NCBI RefSeq assembly: GCF_002288925.2
Contig: NW_022097999.1
Span: forward strand, 15,970,654-16,034,653
DNA from: Delphinapterus leucas
Taxonomy: Eukaryota; Chordata; Mammalia; Artiodactyla; Monodontidae
Direction of reading: 5' to 3'
Length of the DNA stretch: 64,000 nucleotides
A model generated the notes under the pieces. That model saw nothing but the letters and a program-made list of their open reading frames with translations, did not search any database and was not told the DNA's origin. A program made the position numbers and the translations under genes. Positions 32,935 through 43,599 of this stretch are shown one piece after another. Numbering within the stretch: the stretch's first letter is position 1; the number at the start of each line of letters is the position of its first letter.

Positions 32935-33290
32935 CTTAAGTAAAGGTTATAAGGACAAGCTCCAGGATCACATTTGAATCCAGGCTCTATTTTCTTAAAC
33001 TCCCTGTGACCCAGCCTCCTCATCTATGAAATGGGCTGACAGTACAGTCATGACTTGGTATCCGTGGGAGACTGGGTCCAGTCTCCCCCACCCCCGCCCC
33101 TGCAGATATCAAAATCCGAGGATGCCCAAGTCCCTTCTACAAAATGGCAAACTACAGTGGGCCCCCGTATCTGTGGATGCAGAATCCGCGGATATGGAGG
33201 GCTGACTGCACTTCCTTCACACGGTCAAGTAGAGGGTTAAATGGCTGTGGCAATCCAACTCTAACCAGGCTCACGTCTGCACACGCTGGT
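32935..33290 (+). mobile_element. MIR SINE split by a Tigger element
   Basis: MIR reads 'gatcacatttgaatccaggc' and 'ctcctcatctatgaaatggg' up to 33,044 and appears to resume at 33,209 ('cttccttcacacggtcaagt', 'agagggttaaatggctgtgg') after the DNA transposon. Confidence 0.65.
33045..33208. mobile_element. Tigger-type (MER2-like) MITE
   Basis: The left end 'cagtcatgacttggtatccg' and the reversed right end 'cagtcagccctccatatccg' are imperfect terminal inverted repeats. The inside has the Tigger-group wording 'gatatcaaaatccgaggatg' and 'gtgggcccccgtatctgtgg'. A TA precedes the left end; the right neighbour is CA, presumably a mutated TA duplication. Too short for a transposase, so non-autonomous. 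Confidence 0.8.
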
Positions 33291-33299
33291 GAGGATGAC

Positions 33300-33532
33300 A
33301 TGGGGCACCTGCATTTATTTAGTCACTGCCCTGGGACAGTTCCCAGCTGAACTGTTCACATACCTTGTCTCATTCAAGCATCACGACCCCCTGTTCAGTG
33401 AGGCCTACTGTCACCCCCAGTTCACACGTGGGGGATTTGAGGCTCAAAACAGTTAAGAAACTGCAGAACTGGATTCAAACCAAGCTTTGTCGAACTCCAA
33501 ATGCCATGCTTTTAACCACCACGCAATGCTGA
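33300..33532 (-). mobile_element. MIR SINE
   Basis: Reversed MIR: 'catttatttagtcactgccc', 'gggggatttgaggctcaaaa', 'ggattcaaaccaagctttgt', 'gccatgcttttaaccacc'. Confidence 0.75.
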
Positions 33533-34466
33533 CGGTGATTTGGTGAGCAAGAGAGAGACGCCATTGGATGGCTAACCCAGCACATCGCGGCCCCTGCTCC
33601 CTTGCCTGTTCCTCCGGAGGTGATGGAGAAGGGACACATTCTCCCGGCACTAGGCAAGGCCGAGAGCGGCAGCTACCAGCACTGCTGAGCCCCTGGACCC
33701 AAGTCTTCAGCTGCTAAAGTCTAGCCTCTTGTGTGAGATAACACATTTGCTTTATCCATTGTTCCTTGGGGTTCCTACTACACGCAGCCAGAAGGCTTCC
33801 CGATGACCCATTGGCAAAAGGTGATCTGTATCTCAAGGTGTTCACACATGTTTCTTGGCTGGGTGAAGTTTAAACCCATGGCTCTAATTTTCATTCTTCC
33901 CCAAACCGCACTGAAACGATAGTCAAGGGATGTTTTTTAGCCATAAAACTACAAGGATAGGGCGAATAGGAGAGGGAAAAACGGCATGAAAAAGGCTGTA
34001 GCTGATAGGCAGGCAAACAGGTTGCCTCTGACTTAGCAGACCCCCAGAAAGCTGCATCCTAAGGCAGCACTTGGGGAAAAGCAGAGAATTAACCTGATTG
34101 GCACTGCAGAATCCCCTAGAGGACCGGGAATGGCCAGCCCCCAGGGTCTCTGGAAGAGGGAGTGGGGCTGAGGATAGAGGTGGACTGAAATAAAGGGATT
34201 GGATGACAGTTTGTAGAAAAGCAGGTGGAGTCCTTGATCCCTTTCCCATTCCTAGCAGTTGGGCAACCTCCCTTCGACCTGCCCCTCCCACCTGACCCCA
34301 CCCTAGCAGAAGATGCAGGGAACCTGGAAGAATCTTCTCTGGAACTCCCACAGACCAAAAGAAACTGACACCAGGGGTTCCCAGAAACAGTTCAACCAGA
34401 CCAGCCCACAGTGAAACAGCAACGTGGCACCCTTTGTTTAGCTAAAAAAGTAAAACAAACGAAACA
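33533..34466. other. No recognised feature
   Basis: No repeat, exon or RNA gene was recognised. Confidence 0.4.
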
Positions 34467-34698
34467 CGAAACCGTGACACCTGGGTCCCACCCCCAGAGA
34501 TTCCGGTTGAATGGTCCAGGAGATGGCCCGGACACTGGGATTTTAAAATCTCCCCACATGAGTGTACTGTTTGAATGGTCCAGGAGGCGGCCCGGACACT
34601 GGGATTTTAAAATCTCCCCACGTGAGTGTACTGTTTTAATGGTCCAGGAGGCGGCCCGGACACTGGGATTTTAAAATCTCCCCACATGAATATACTGT
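34467..34698 (+). mobile_element. MER5A-like element with triplicated core
   Basis: The start reads like a MER5A core ('gggtcccacccccagagatt', then 'ccggttgaatggtccaggag', with 'gattttaaaatctcccca' where MER5A-type copies have a similar run). The core is tandemly repeated three times (see next entry). Confidence 0.6.
34507..34698. repeat. Three tandem 64-bp units
   Basis: Units begin at 34,507, 34,571 and 34,635, each exactly 64 bp, each with 'aatggtccaggag' near the start and 'cactgggattttaaaatctc' in the middle. Units 1 and 2 differ at three sites. Units 2 and 3 differ at a few, mostly transitions. 64 is not a multiple of three, so no frame is conserved. Confidence 0.95.
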
Positions 34699-34829
34699 GA
34701 AACCAAGGCAGAGAACTTCTATTGAGCACATGAGTCTCCCCAGTGAGATCCATCAAAGCTGCCCTAGCTGAGTCCCCAAGCCAGGGCTTCTGGAAACATC
34801 TGAAATGAGGGCCCAGACTTTATCTCCAG

Positions 34830-36130
34830 TCCAAACTCTCCTGAGGGACAGAACCTGTAGCTCCACTGGATGCCTTAAAAGCACCTCAAATCCGACACGA
34901 ACTCATGATCCTTATCGTCAAACCTGGCCCTTTTGTCCCTCATCTCAGGGACTGGCACCCCGTCCACTCCTTAGCAGAAGCTAGCATCCTAGGACTCCTC
35001 CTTGACGCACCCTATAAACTCTATCTTCTGAGCATCTGCCTGCCACATCTGTCCACTTTGTCATTTCCACCTGCCCCAGTCACACCGACCTACCATCAAC
35101 TGTCAGTAGAATGTGACAGTCTCCTCCTGACAGGTCTCCCTGCAGCCACTTACGTCCCTCGGGTCCATTCTCTATGGAGAATGGTCCGCACCAAGCAAGA
35201 CCATCTCAAAACACCAAAGCTAGTCATGCTGTTCCTCCGCTAAAAGCCACCCATGGTGTATCATTTCCTGAGGCTGCTATTACAAAGAACCACAGCCGGG
35301 AGGCCTACGCAACAGATATCTATTGTCTCACCATTCTGGAGGCCATATGGTTGGGACCAGGTGTGGGCAGGGTTGGTTCCCTCCGAGAGCTGTGAGGGAG
35401 AATCTGTGCCATGCCTCTCCTCTCCTCAGGCTTCTGGGAGCCTTGGGCATCTGTTGGTCTGCAGATGGCTCTCCCCATGTCTCTACAAGGTCTTTCCCAT
35501 CCTTGTGTCTGTCTCCATGTCCAAATTTCCCCGTTTTGTAAGGACATCAGTCATATCGGACGAGGGCCCACCCTGATGACCTCATGTTAACTTGACCATC
35601 TGCAAAGACCCTATTTCCGATAAAATCACGGTCACATGTACTAGGGGTTAGGCTTTCAGCGTCTTTTGCAGGGGAAGGGGGAGACACAATTCAACCCTGA
35701 ACAGGCTTCTCTTTGTTTTTAGAATAAAGACCAACCTCTTCCTTTGAGGTCTGGCCCAGCCACCTCTCCTGCTTTATTCTGTCTCTTGCTTTCTGGGCTC
35801 CAAACTCCCTGGCCTCCCTCCTCTTAAATTCAGCTCACCTACCACTGTCTCCTTGGGAGCAGAAGTCTCTCTTTCCCGCCTCCTCACTTACCAGCTGCTT
35901 CTGGCCCTCCCAATCCCCTCCCAGCCCCAACGCCCTCACTCCCAGGTCAGGTCGTGCTCCCTGGGACACACTCTCCTTGTCCTCTATACCTTCTTAGGAC
36001 ATCTACATGGCAACGAGCTATTTATGCTCTGTTTTCTCTACCAGAAGGTAAGCTCCCTGAGGACAGGCACGAAATCAGTTCTGTTGAACTGTCTAGGGTC
36101 TCATGCATGTCCTCAATGTGTGTTGAGTAT
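34830..36130 (+). mobile_element. Long L2 LINE 3' part, split by an LTR
   Basis: L2 blocks run in order: 'ggactggcaccccgtccact', 'cctaggactcctccttgacg', 'ctcctgacaggtctccctgc', then after the LTR 'tttttagaataaagaccaac', 'gaggtctggcccagccacct', 'agctccctgaggacaggcac'. It is the longest L2 stretch here, about 850 bp without the LTR. Confidence 0.8.
35257..35703 (-). mobile_element. MaLR-type solo LTR inside L2
   Basis: It begins 'tgtatcatttcctgaggctg', ends 'attcaaccctgaaca' (TG...CA) and contains 'ctgcaaagaccctatttccg' and 'aaggacatcagtcatatcgg', standard for a reversed MaLR LTR. L2 text continues on both sides. No clear target duplication. Confidence 0.75.
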
Positions 36131-36174
36131 CACATATATGACATGAAGATGTTATCCTCCAATATGGAGGCACA

Positions 36175-36305
36175 GCAGCCTTCTTAGTGGCTGTGGAATC
36201 AGAGTCTCAGGTTGGCATCCCAATGCCACAACGGAACAGACATGGCAGGTCACCTAACCTTCCTGAGCACGAGTCCTCGCTGAACAATGGGCTTAATGAC
36301 ACCCA
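36175..36305 (+). mobile_element. MIR fragment
   Basis: 'gtggctgtggaatcagagtc' then 'ggcaggtcacctaaccttcc' then 'gctgaacaatgggcttaatg' is diverged forward MIR. Confidence 0.6.
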
Positions 36306-36520
36306 CTCCCTTCCCCCCAACACCTGGCGCCGTGCCCAGCAAGCTCTCAAGGGGGTTCATTCTCCTCTGCTTGGAAAGACTACAGCACTAGGGGTCCGGG
36401 TAGAGGCAGGGACTCTGGTACCACTGTGCCCACGTCTCTCCCTCTGTCTGGGGTGTATTTTACCCCGTCCAGTGTGGGAGTTGGACTAAAGCAGTGGTCT
36501 CAATTCTGACATACGGACGC

Positions 36521-36745
36521 GATGCCCCCTTTTTTTTTGGCGGTATGCAGGCCTCTCACTGTTGCAGCCTCTCCCGTTGTGGAGCACAGGCTGTGGACGC
36601 GCAGGCCCAGCGGCCATGGCTCACGGGCCCAGCCGCTCCGCGGCATGTGGGATCCTCCCGGACCGGGGCACGAACCCATGTCCCCTGCATCGGCAGGCGG
36701 ACTCTCAACCACTGCGCCACCAGGGAAGCCCGACGCCCCCTTTTT
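36521..36745 (-). mobile_element. CHR SINE, long GC-rich form
   Basis: Reversed element about 36,530-36,731 with 'ggccatggctcacgggccca' and head 'gcgccaccagggaagcccg'. Flanks gatgcccccttttt and gacgcccccttttt form a target duplication with one CpG-type change. Confidence 0.95.
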
Positions 36746-36827
36746 ATAGTAAATATTTAGTAACATCCCCTTTACCTCCCAAGATGAAATTCTTGGAAAC
36801 AAAAAACTATCCACTCACTAAACTGAA

Positions 36828-36829
<2 letters not shown>

Positions 36830-36875
<46 letters not shown>
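36830..36875. repeat. (AC)n microsatellite
   Basis: About 23 AC units. Confidence 0.98.
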
Positions 36876-36878
<3 letters not shown>

Positions 36879-37260
36879 TCTAATGCTAATATAAGGGAGA
36901 ATAAAAGGAAAATATTTTATACTAAAGTCATGGCCATTTCAAAACCATTTCAGTAATGGTATGACTACACTGAAGGCATGATGAAGGTATACATTTGAGA
37001 GATGACCGTGAACATCCCAGCTGCAAATGCAAACCACCACAGAGAGTTATATCAGCGACTCAGATACCTCCAGTGCCATTGCCAGGGAGGACTCCATTTT
37101 CTGGTAAACAGAACAAAAAAGATTAATATATATGGTAGCTGCAACCCAGAAAAATTAAGTGAATATGAAAATGCAAAAAGTGCTTTGCAAAAAGTACATT
37201 TAGATGTTAAACAGAATTACATTCCAGGTTCAGATGCTTAAAAACAGATTTCCCGCGACA
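36876..37260. other. No recognised feature
   Basis: AT-rich; possibly the remains of an unrecognised repeat that also held the 36.5-kb SINE. Confidence 0.35.
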
Positions 37261-37261
37261 A

Positions 37262-37421
37262 CAGTGGTTCTCAAAGTGTGGTCCCTGGACTAGCAGTGTC
37301 AGCATCCCCTGGGTACTCTTAGAAACACACATTCACCGCAGACCCGATGAATCAGGAACCTGGGGTGGAGCTCAGGGATTTGCGTTTTCAGGCCCTGTGT
37401 GTTCAGGTTTGGGAAGCACTG
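37262..37421 (-). mobile_element. MER5A hAT element
   Basis: 'cagtggttctcaaagtgtgg', 'tccctggactagcagtgtca', 'gatgaatcaggaacctgggg' and 'gggaagcactg' give both terminal ends and the typical inside; nearly full length. Confidence 0.88.
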
Positions 37422-38374
37422 CCCTACAGGAGCATGCAGCTGGGTGCGGAGAGGCTGTGTGGGACGCAGGACAGTTCTTACCCAGCCCAGAATCCAGAGC
37501 ATCCTTGGCCAGTGCCCACCCCCCCCCCACCCCGTCGCTGCAGCCATCCAAAATGTACCCACTGAGTTCCGAACATCCCTGCTAAATAAAGACCACTGGA
37601 CTAGATGGTCAATAGGAATCCTCTCTTCCCAGGTTTCCTTAGATTCTTGACCTTGGCGTGGGACCTGCTGAGAAGGGGACAGGCGTTGGAGTGAGAAGGA
37701 GGCAGGGCAGGAAGCCACGGAGCCGAGCGGGGTGCCAGGTGTCCTGGCCAAGCCATGCTGCTCACCCCGGCAGGCGTTGGCCAGGGGGCTCCTTCTGCTT
37801 CCCGTGGCTTACAAGTGTTGGGGGAGAGGGAGGCTCAGCTTCCAAAGGGCCTTTCAAATTGCAGCTGAGAGCACTTGGTTGTGGAAACATGCCTGGTCTC
37901 AGCTCACTGGCTGGTGCTGGGGCGGCAGAAATTTGCCCTCTAAGCAGCTGTGACCCTCTGAGAGGCCGGGACATTACTCAGGACTCAGCCCCGCCCACTC
38001 CATGAAGGAAGGAGAGCTGCAGCCTGCCGGGGTCTGGACTCCTGCAGCTGCAAAACCCTGTCCCAGAACTCCCGAGAGAGCCCTCAGGCCCCCAGGAAGG
38101 GTGCTGGACCTAGAGACACCCTCCAACCCGACAGGCTGCCCTGAGCTACCCACCCCTCCGCCCTGACTGGTGCGCAGCCTCTCTGTCTCTGTCTGCCCAA
38201 CAGACCAGGAGGGGCTGTGATCCACGACCTGCTCAAGTTATTCCAGTCCAGCGTGGTCTGGCACAGCGGGCAGCCAGGCTAGTAGCCCAGCGCCCTCCAC
38301 TGTGGCCTGAGGGTTTGCCCTGCGGTCTCCACGCAAACACAGGAGCTAGAAAAATGAAGTTAGATTGGTGGCTG
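37422..38374. other. No recognised feature
   Basis: GC-rich; no repeat, exon or RNA gene was recognised. Confidence 0.4.
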
Positions 38375-38785
38375 CATTGGCAGAGATGGTCAGTGTTCAC
38401 CCAAATCTGCATCCTCCCCATCTCCCAGGGCACACACTAGCCTCCATTTCCCACCTCCCTTGCTCTCGGGGTGGCCATGTGATGGGGTTTTAGGCAATGG
38501 GACAGGAGTAGAAGCAACCTGTACCAATTCCGAGCTGAGGCTTTAAGAGTAGCTGTATACCGCCTCCACATTCTCACTTTCTCTTTCTGCCCATTGGATG
38601 CAGATGACAAGGACCTAAATAATGGCGGGGCCTCAAGATGGAGGGAGCCAGGATCCCCAGATCCCGGTGTGGAAGAAGCCGCATGCAGACCGGAGCATGC
38701 CTCTCAGCCTTATGTGAGTGAGAGGTAAACTTCCATTGTGTGCGCACCACCAGACATTTTGTGATCTATGCTCGCTAACACGTCC
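38375..38785 (+). mobile_element. MaLR/ERVL-type LTR remnant
   Basis: 'ggggtggccatgtgatgggg', 'gtgagtgagaggtaaacttc', 'cattgtgtgcgcaccaccag' and 'ttttgtgatctatgctcgct' match the late half of MLT1-like LTRs. Confidence 0.5.
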
Positions 38786-38949
38786 CATTATACCAGCCTG
38801 TCGAAGACTCTCAGGTCACCTCTGCCGCAGATGGCAGGGGGGATGGCATTTGTCAAGGTCCTTCCCTTCCAGTAGAGCGTGAATCTCTAACACTGATCCC
38901 ACCTTCCACTTGGCTAAACTGAGGCTGATCCTCAGAGGTATCTCGGCAG

Positions 38950-39480
38950 CCGTGCATACGTTCATCCAATGTCAATGAGTGCCACGCTATGCCAAGCCAG
39001 TGCCAGGCTCTGACAGCACGAGGTAAATGTGACACATTCCTGCCAAGGGGCTGAGAACACACAGTAATGATGACCACGGGAAGGGATGTACTGGGGGCGT
39101 GAATACCTGACGGAAAGAGCCCAGATCCAGGAGGGATTCGTCCTGAGAGGCTGGAAAGACATTACCTAGCAGTGGCAGGTAACTGGGGCTGCCTTGAAAA
39201 GAGGAGGGAGTGGAAAAGAAAAGAAGGGGAGGGAGGAAGAAATTCCAAGAAAGGAGGAGGCTCCATGAAAAGGCAGAGGGGCGAGAAAGGGCCCAGTTGT
39301 TGCGGGAGTGGTGAGAAGTCTGGGGTGGCCCAAGCATCCAAATACCATGAGCAGCATGTTAGAGAAAGGGTTGGTGGGGGACGGGGGAGGCATCTATTGG
39401 GATCAGATCATGGAGAGCCTTGAACGCCATGCCTGAGTCCAGCATGAACCTTGGAAGGTTGTGAGGAATGGAATGACACC
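38950..39480 (-). mobile_element. L2 LINE 3' region
   Basis: Reversed L2 with the tail trace 'cgttcatccaatgtcaatga' and 'gatcagatcatggagagcct', 'tgaacgccatgcctgagtcc'. Worn; contains a purine-rich insert at 39,195-39,295. Confidence 0.55.
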
Positions 39481-39494
39481 ATCCTTACCATCCT

Positions 39495-39702
39495 CATCCC
39501 AGAGCTACCACTTTGAAATTATTTCATATGCTATGTTTGTAGAGCCGCGTACTCTGCTAACACTTAATCCTCACAGCAAGCGCATGGGGCAGGTTCTCTA
39601 TGATCCCATTTTGCAGATGACAAAATTGAGGCTCCAAGAGTTTAGCAACTTGCCCAACACCACCCAGCTGTAGAGCCGGGACTTGAACTCAGTAGAATAT
39701 GA
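39495..39702 (-). mobile_element. MIR SINE
   Basis: 'aacacttaatcctcacagca', 'gatgacaaaattgaggctcc', 'agccgggacttgaactcag' is reversed MIR. Confidence 0.8.
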
Positions 39703-39979
39703 GTCCTACTTTGTTTAGGTTACTGCAGCAGCACAGAGTAGGCCCTCAAATATTTTGGGGGTGAATGAATGAATCTAATTTCAAAACCCTGCAGCGCTAA
39801 TCAGACTTTTTACTTCGAAAGATGCCCTTGGCTTTAGCGGGATGGAGAACAGAGGTGGCAAAGCCAGTGAGAAGGTTTGGCAACGCCCCGGGAGAGGTTG
39901 GACTAGGATAGCAGTAGAGAAGCTGGAAGTGATGTAAGAGAACTGGAGTGGGAAGACTTTGTTGATCAATCAGATAACA

Positions 39980-40205
39980 GGAGCTACAATTTACTGAGCA
40001 ATTACTATGTGCCAGGCCCTGTCCTAAGCACTTTACCAGTATTAACTCAATATCTCTTCCCTGCAGGCCCATGAAATAGGGACTCCCCTTAGCTCCATTT
40101 CACAGATGAGTAAATTGAGGCACAGAGAGGTGAAAGGCCATGGATCTAATAGGTGAGGGATGTGGGACTCAAAGCCAGGCACACCCAGGTCAGAGCTCTG
40201 TGCAG
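39980..40205 (-). mobile_element. MIR SINE
   Basis: 'actatgtgccaggccctgtc', 'gatgagtaaattgaggcaca', 'actcaaagccaggcacaccc' is reversed MIR. Confidence 0.85.
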
Positions 40206-41030
40206 GGAGGAGGAAGGGTGGGAGCGGAGGTAAGCGTGGCTCCCAGGTTTCTGGCAAGGTGACTGAGGGATGTAGGTCCTCAGCTTCCCCGCTGGCCTGG
40301 AATTCAGACGAGCCAGGCCACAAGCCAGGGGACTGGCCGACCTCCTGGCCGGGCCAGCGTTCTGGGTGGCTGTGTTTCTCTGTGGGCCCCCCAGGTGGCT
40401 CAGAAGGGAGCTGTGTGTGGAATACAGATGACTCCACCCAACACTCAACCCCAGCAGTGATAACTGCTACCAGGTAACCAAGGATGCTGACAGCCGTGGA
40501 GGCCCAGGCTTGCAGAAGCGGGGGCTGAGCTGCCAGGGGCTGGGCCTGGCAATGAGGGGCCAGCTCCAGCTCCCCACTTTCTCCATATTGCTGACAAGTG
40601 ACCAGCCACCACCCCAAAGCCCCTTTGGGCACCTGACCTTTGCCCCTACTGGGTGAGGCTGTGGTGCCTGAGCTGGGAGCCAGGATGTGGAGGCTCAGAG
40701 GGCCCAGGCCACGGTGGAAGGGAAGGGCTGGGGGTGAAGGGCAGAGGAAGGACAAGGTCCATCTCTGAGCCCATCCTGGGAGCAGAGACCCGCAGCCACC
40801 ACATGGCCCCAGGCAGTAAAGGAAACAGGAGGCGTCTCAAAATAGACCAGAAGCACGCAGCTCGCCTGCATTTCCCTGCTCCCACCATCTGGCCAAGCCT
40901 GGGCCGGAAGAGAGGCGGGGGAGGGGAGAGCGGAGTGTGGATAGGCTCCCCCGAGCCAAGCAGACACCCACCATCGCCCAGTGCCTCTCCCTGCCAGGTT
41001 TTCTGTTCATCTTCTGTGGACACTCACGGC
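40206..41030. other. Unannotated; one DR1-like site
   Basis: No repeat recognised. 40,634-40,645 'tgacctttgccc' is, reversed, a good nuclear-receptor DR1 (HNF4/RXR) half-site pair. A 237-codon minus frame crosses here but is not credible (see rejected). Confidence 0.3.
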
Positions 41031-41034
41031 ATGG

Positions 41035-41160
41035 CTGCCAAGGCAAGGATTCTTGTCATGTGGCAAGTGAGGAAGCTGAGGCTCGGAGAGGTAAAGTGAC
41101 TTGTCCAAGGCCACACAGCTGGCAAGCAGCAGAGCTGAGTAGGCCTGAGTCCCAGGCTGA
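41035..41160 (-). mobile_element. MIR fragment
   Basis: 'gtgaggaagctgaggctcgg', 'ttgtccaaggccacacagct' is reversed MIR. Confidence 0.75.
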
Positions 41161-41589
41161 GACACGAGGCCTGATGGGTCTGCAGCCTGCCCACCCCGGA
41201 ACCTGCTAGCAGTCTTCTGCCTTCTGGCTAAATCTAACCTAGACCAGCTCCTCCTGAAAGTCGAGTTCGTGACTCACCAGGGATAGCCCAGCGAGGACCA
41301 GCCCGGTGGCACTGGCCTGCCTGCCCTGGGAGGGCAGGGGCAATGGGAGGCTTGGTAGGGAAGAGCGATTGGGGCGCTGCCGGCAGGCCCCAAAAGGGTT
41401 CTGCTGGGGTGGAAGGAGGGATCCCTAACGTGAAACTTGCAGTTCTTCCATGCTCGGTAGTTTCCTTGGGATCATTCAGCACAGAGTGTTCGATCCTCTT
41501 CCATCCCAAAGCCGGGCCCCGGCTCAGCCCTCTCCCACCTGCTCCCACTGTCACCCACACAACCTGCTGGCCTGGGCTTTACAACTGGA
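41161..41589. other. No recognised feature
   Basis: GC-rich, nothing recognised. Confidence 0.4.
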
Positions 41590-41770
41590 GGCACCGTCAC
41601 ACCTGCTGGACAAGGGCCAGGCCATCCTTCCCCATTTTAACCAAGGGTCCTGAGGCTCAGAGAGGTGAAGGGATGCATCTGAAATGAGGCAGCCAGCTGG
41701 GACTTCAGTCTCTGGCTTTCAGGCAGTCATTCCACAAATATCTGTTGGCTGCATGCTGTGCCCAGGGATA
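41590..41770 (-). mobile_element. MIR fragment with L2-like tail
   Basis: 'gtcctgaggctcagagaggt' is reversed MIR; 'cattccacaaatatctgttg' after it is an L2-like tail. Confidence 0.55.
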
Positions 41771-42123
41771 TAAATGGGGGCCACGCGTGCAGGGAATTCA
41801 GTCTCGGGACGCCTACTCCAGTGCTCTTTCCTCGGCCCCATGATTCCTTCATGCACCTGCCGGGGGGTGGGAGGAGGGGCGCCTTGGTTCCAGTGCTGGC
41901 CCAGCAGGGTGGGTGGTAGGGTGTGGGCCGCTGGGGCTGAGTGTTACCCCCAAGGTTGCCCTGTCGCAACCCTCAGCCCAGAGGAAGTACCAGCAGAACC
42001 TAAGGCTGGTGTTGCTTTTGGCATTCCTGTGAGCAGACTTCGGGCCAGTCTGAACACCCAGCGGTCTGGTGGTGGGCTGGAGGTAACAGTGGCCTCAGGC
42101 CTTCCCTGAAACATAGCTGGAGT
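41771..42123. other. No recognised feature
   Basis: Nothing recognised. Confidence 0.4.
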
Positions 42124-42260
42124 AAAGGAAGGAAATGAGGGGGAGGTGGAAGGAGAAGGGAAAGAGACAAGAAGAGAAAAGAAGGAGAAAAAGAGAGGGA
42201 AAAGGAAGGATGAATGGGAGAGTCTCTGTGTGAGAAAAAGAGGAGAGAGGAGGCCAGAAA
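42124..42260. repeat. Polypurine (GA-rich) tract
   Basis: About 135 bases that are almost all A or G ('aagagacaagaagagaaaag'), a low-complexity tract able in principle to form triplex DNA. Confidence 0.9.
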
Positions 42261-42654
42261 CTGAGATCTTGAACTGAAAGCCCACTTCTGAACCCTAAAG
42301 AAGTCTGAGTCTTTCTCTCCAGTCTTCTCCCCATAGGGTGTGTGTGGCCGCCCTGAGATTCCTGGAACCTGAGCTGCAAAAGCAGGGCATGTGGGTGGGG
42401 CTCATTAGGGAGGGCTTCCTGGAGGAGGGGAACCAGGACCCAGATGATGGAGATGGACATGGAGGCTGTGGCTCGGGGCTGGTGGCAGGCTCTGCAGGTA
42501 CACTCACCCTGCGGCTGCGTGTCTGCGGGCTTCCCTTTCAATGAGAGGTCTAGGTGAAGATCGTTTGGGTTAGGACCTTCTTCCCGGCTTTGGGGCCTCA
42601 GAGAGGGCTGGAATTGGGAGGGAGCGCTGGGCTCCAGGGTCAGTTCTCAGAATA

Positions 42655-42845
42655 GCTGCCACTTTCTGAGGATCTACTGTGCGCCAGGCCCTGTGCCCCT
42701 GCCTGGGGATCCTCTGGTGAACTAGACAGAGCCTGGTCTTGTGGAGCACAGCGTCTGGTGAGGGAGACGAACTAGTAAAGGCATGATTGACTGAACGCCT
42801 GTGCTGAGTGAGCCTAGGGAAACCACGGAGCCATGAGAAGGGAAA
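42655..42845 (-). mobile_element. L2 LINE fragment
   Basis: 'ctactgtgcgccaggccctg' followed by 'gaactagacagagcctggtc' and 'ttgtggagcacagcgtctgg' is reversed L2. Confidence 0.55.
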
Positions 42846-43230
42846 AGAGGGGACCTCTGGAAAATGGGGACTTAGAACAAACCCAGAGTGAGGCTCCCCA
42901 CCCTCCAGCAAAGGCTTGGCTTCCCTGAGCCTTTTCCAGGCCCACCGTGAAGCTGGGCATCCCAGGAGCTCCCAGATTTTCACCAGGCAGTTGGGAGCAG
43001 GAGGAAGGGTAGGGAGGACAACCGTATCCACTGACATTTTCCAGTCCTTTCCCGAATCACTCTGATGGGGATTTGGGGACTTCCTAGAAGAAACTACACT
43101 CCCCCACACTCATGGAAGCCTAAAATTCATCATTAGAGACACATCTCGGAGGGGAGGGCGTGTTAAGTGCTATAGAAGAACTTTAGAGCGAGCCTAATTA
43201 ACCTTGGTTAGAACTTAGCTTATTAGGTTA
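42846..43230. other. No recognised feature
   Basis: Nothing recognised. Confidence 0.4.
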
Positions 43231-43234
43231 TAGT

Positions 43235-43465
43235 GTGCATTTGGGAGTCAGATTACCTTGATTTAAACCCTACTTCCATCGCTTTAGATTCTGGATAAGT
43301 TATTTAACCTCTCTGAGCCTCGGTTTCCTCCTCTGTATAATGGGAATAAGAAGAGTACCTACCACTTGGGGTGAAGATAAGGTAACACACATAAAGCCCT
43401 TACCAGATTGTGTGGCATTTAGAAAACACTCAGTAATTGTTAGCTGTTATTATTTATTATTGCCA
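43235..43465 (+). mobile_element. MIR SINE
   Basis: 'gataagttatttaacctctc', 'gcctcggtttcctcctctgt', 'acactcagtaattgttagct' is forward MIR, close to full length. Confidence 0.88.
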
Positions 43466-43474
43466 TTGCCGTCA

Positions 43475-43590
43475 TCTTTATGGTTATCCGCGCTACACCA
43501 ACTTTGTACTTGGCACTGGAGCTACGAAGGGAAGTAAAACAGCCCCTGTGTTCTAGGAGTTCATAGTCAAATACACAGGGCAGGTGAAAG
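43475..43590 (-). mobile_element. L2 LINE fragment
   Basis: 'gtacttggcactggagctac' then 'ctgtgttctaggagttcata' is reversed L2. Confidence 0.5.
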
Positions 43591-43599
43591 CCAGCAGGG

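Noticed and set aside
34507..34698. Tandem array considered as a CRISPR-like or satellite repeat
   Set aside because: Only three direct units without spacers in a mammalian genome; a local duplication within a transposon explains it.
36494..36894. Recurring peptides such as MAHGPSRSAACGI seen at 28.2, 36.6, 51.0, 60.5 and 61.8 kb
   Set aside because: They are translations of CHR SINE copies, not a gene family.
40042..40755. 237-codon open frame on the minus strand, the longest in the window
   Set aside because: Its C-terminal third is a reversed MIR, the rest has Pro/Ser/Gly-rich composition with no domain, and no splice or promoter signal supports it. Long frames are expected by chance in GC-rich DNA.
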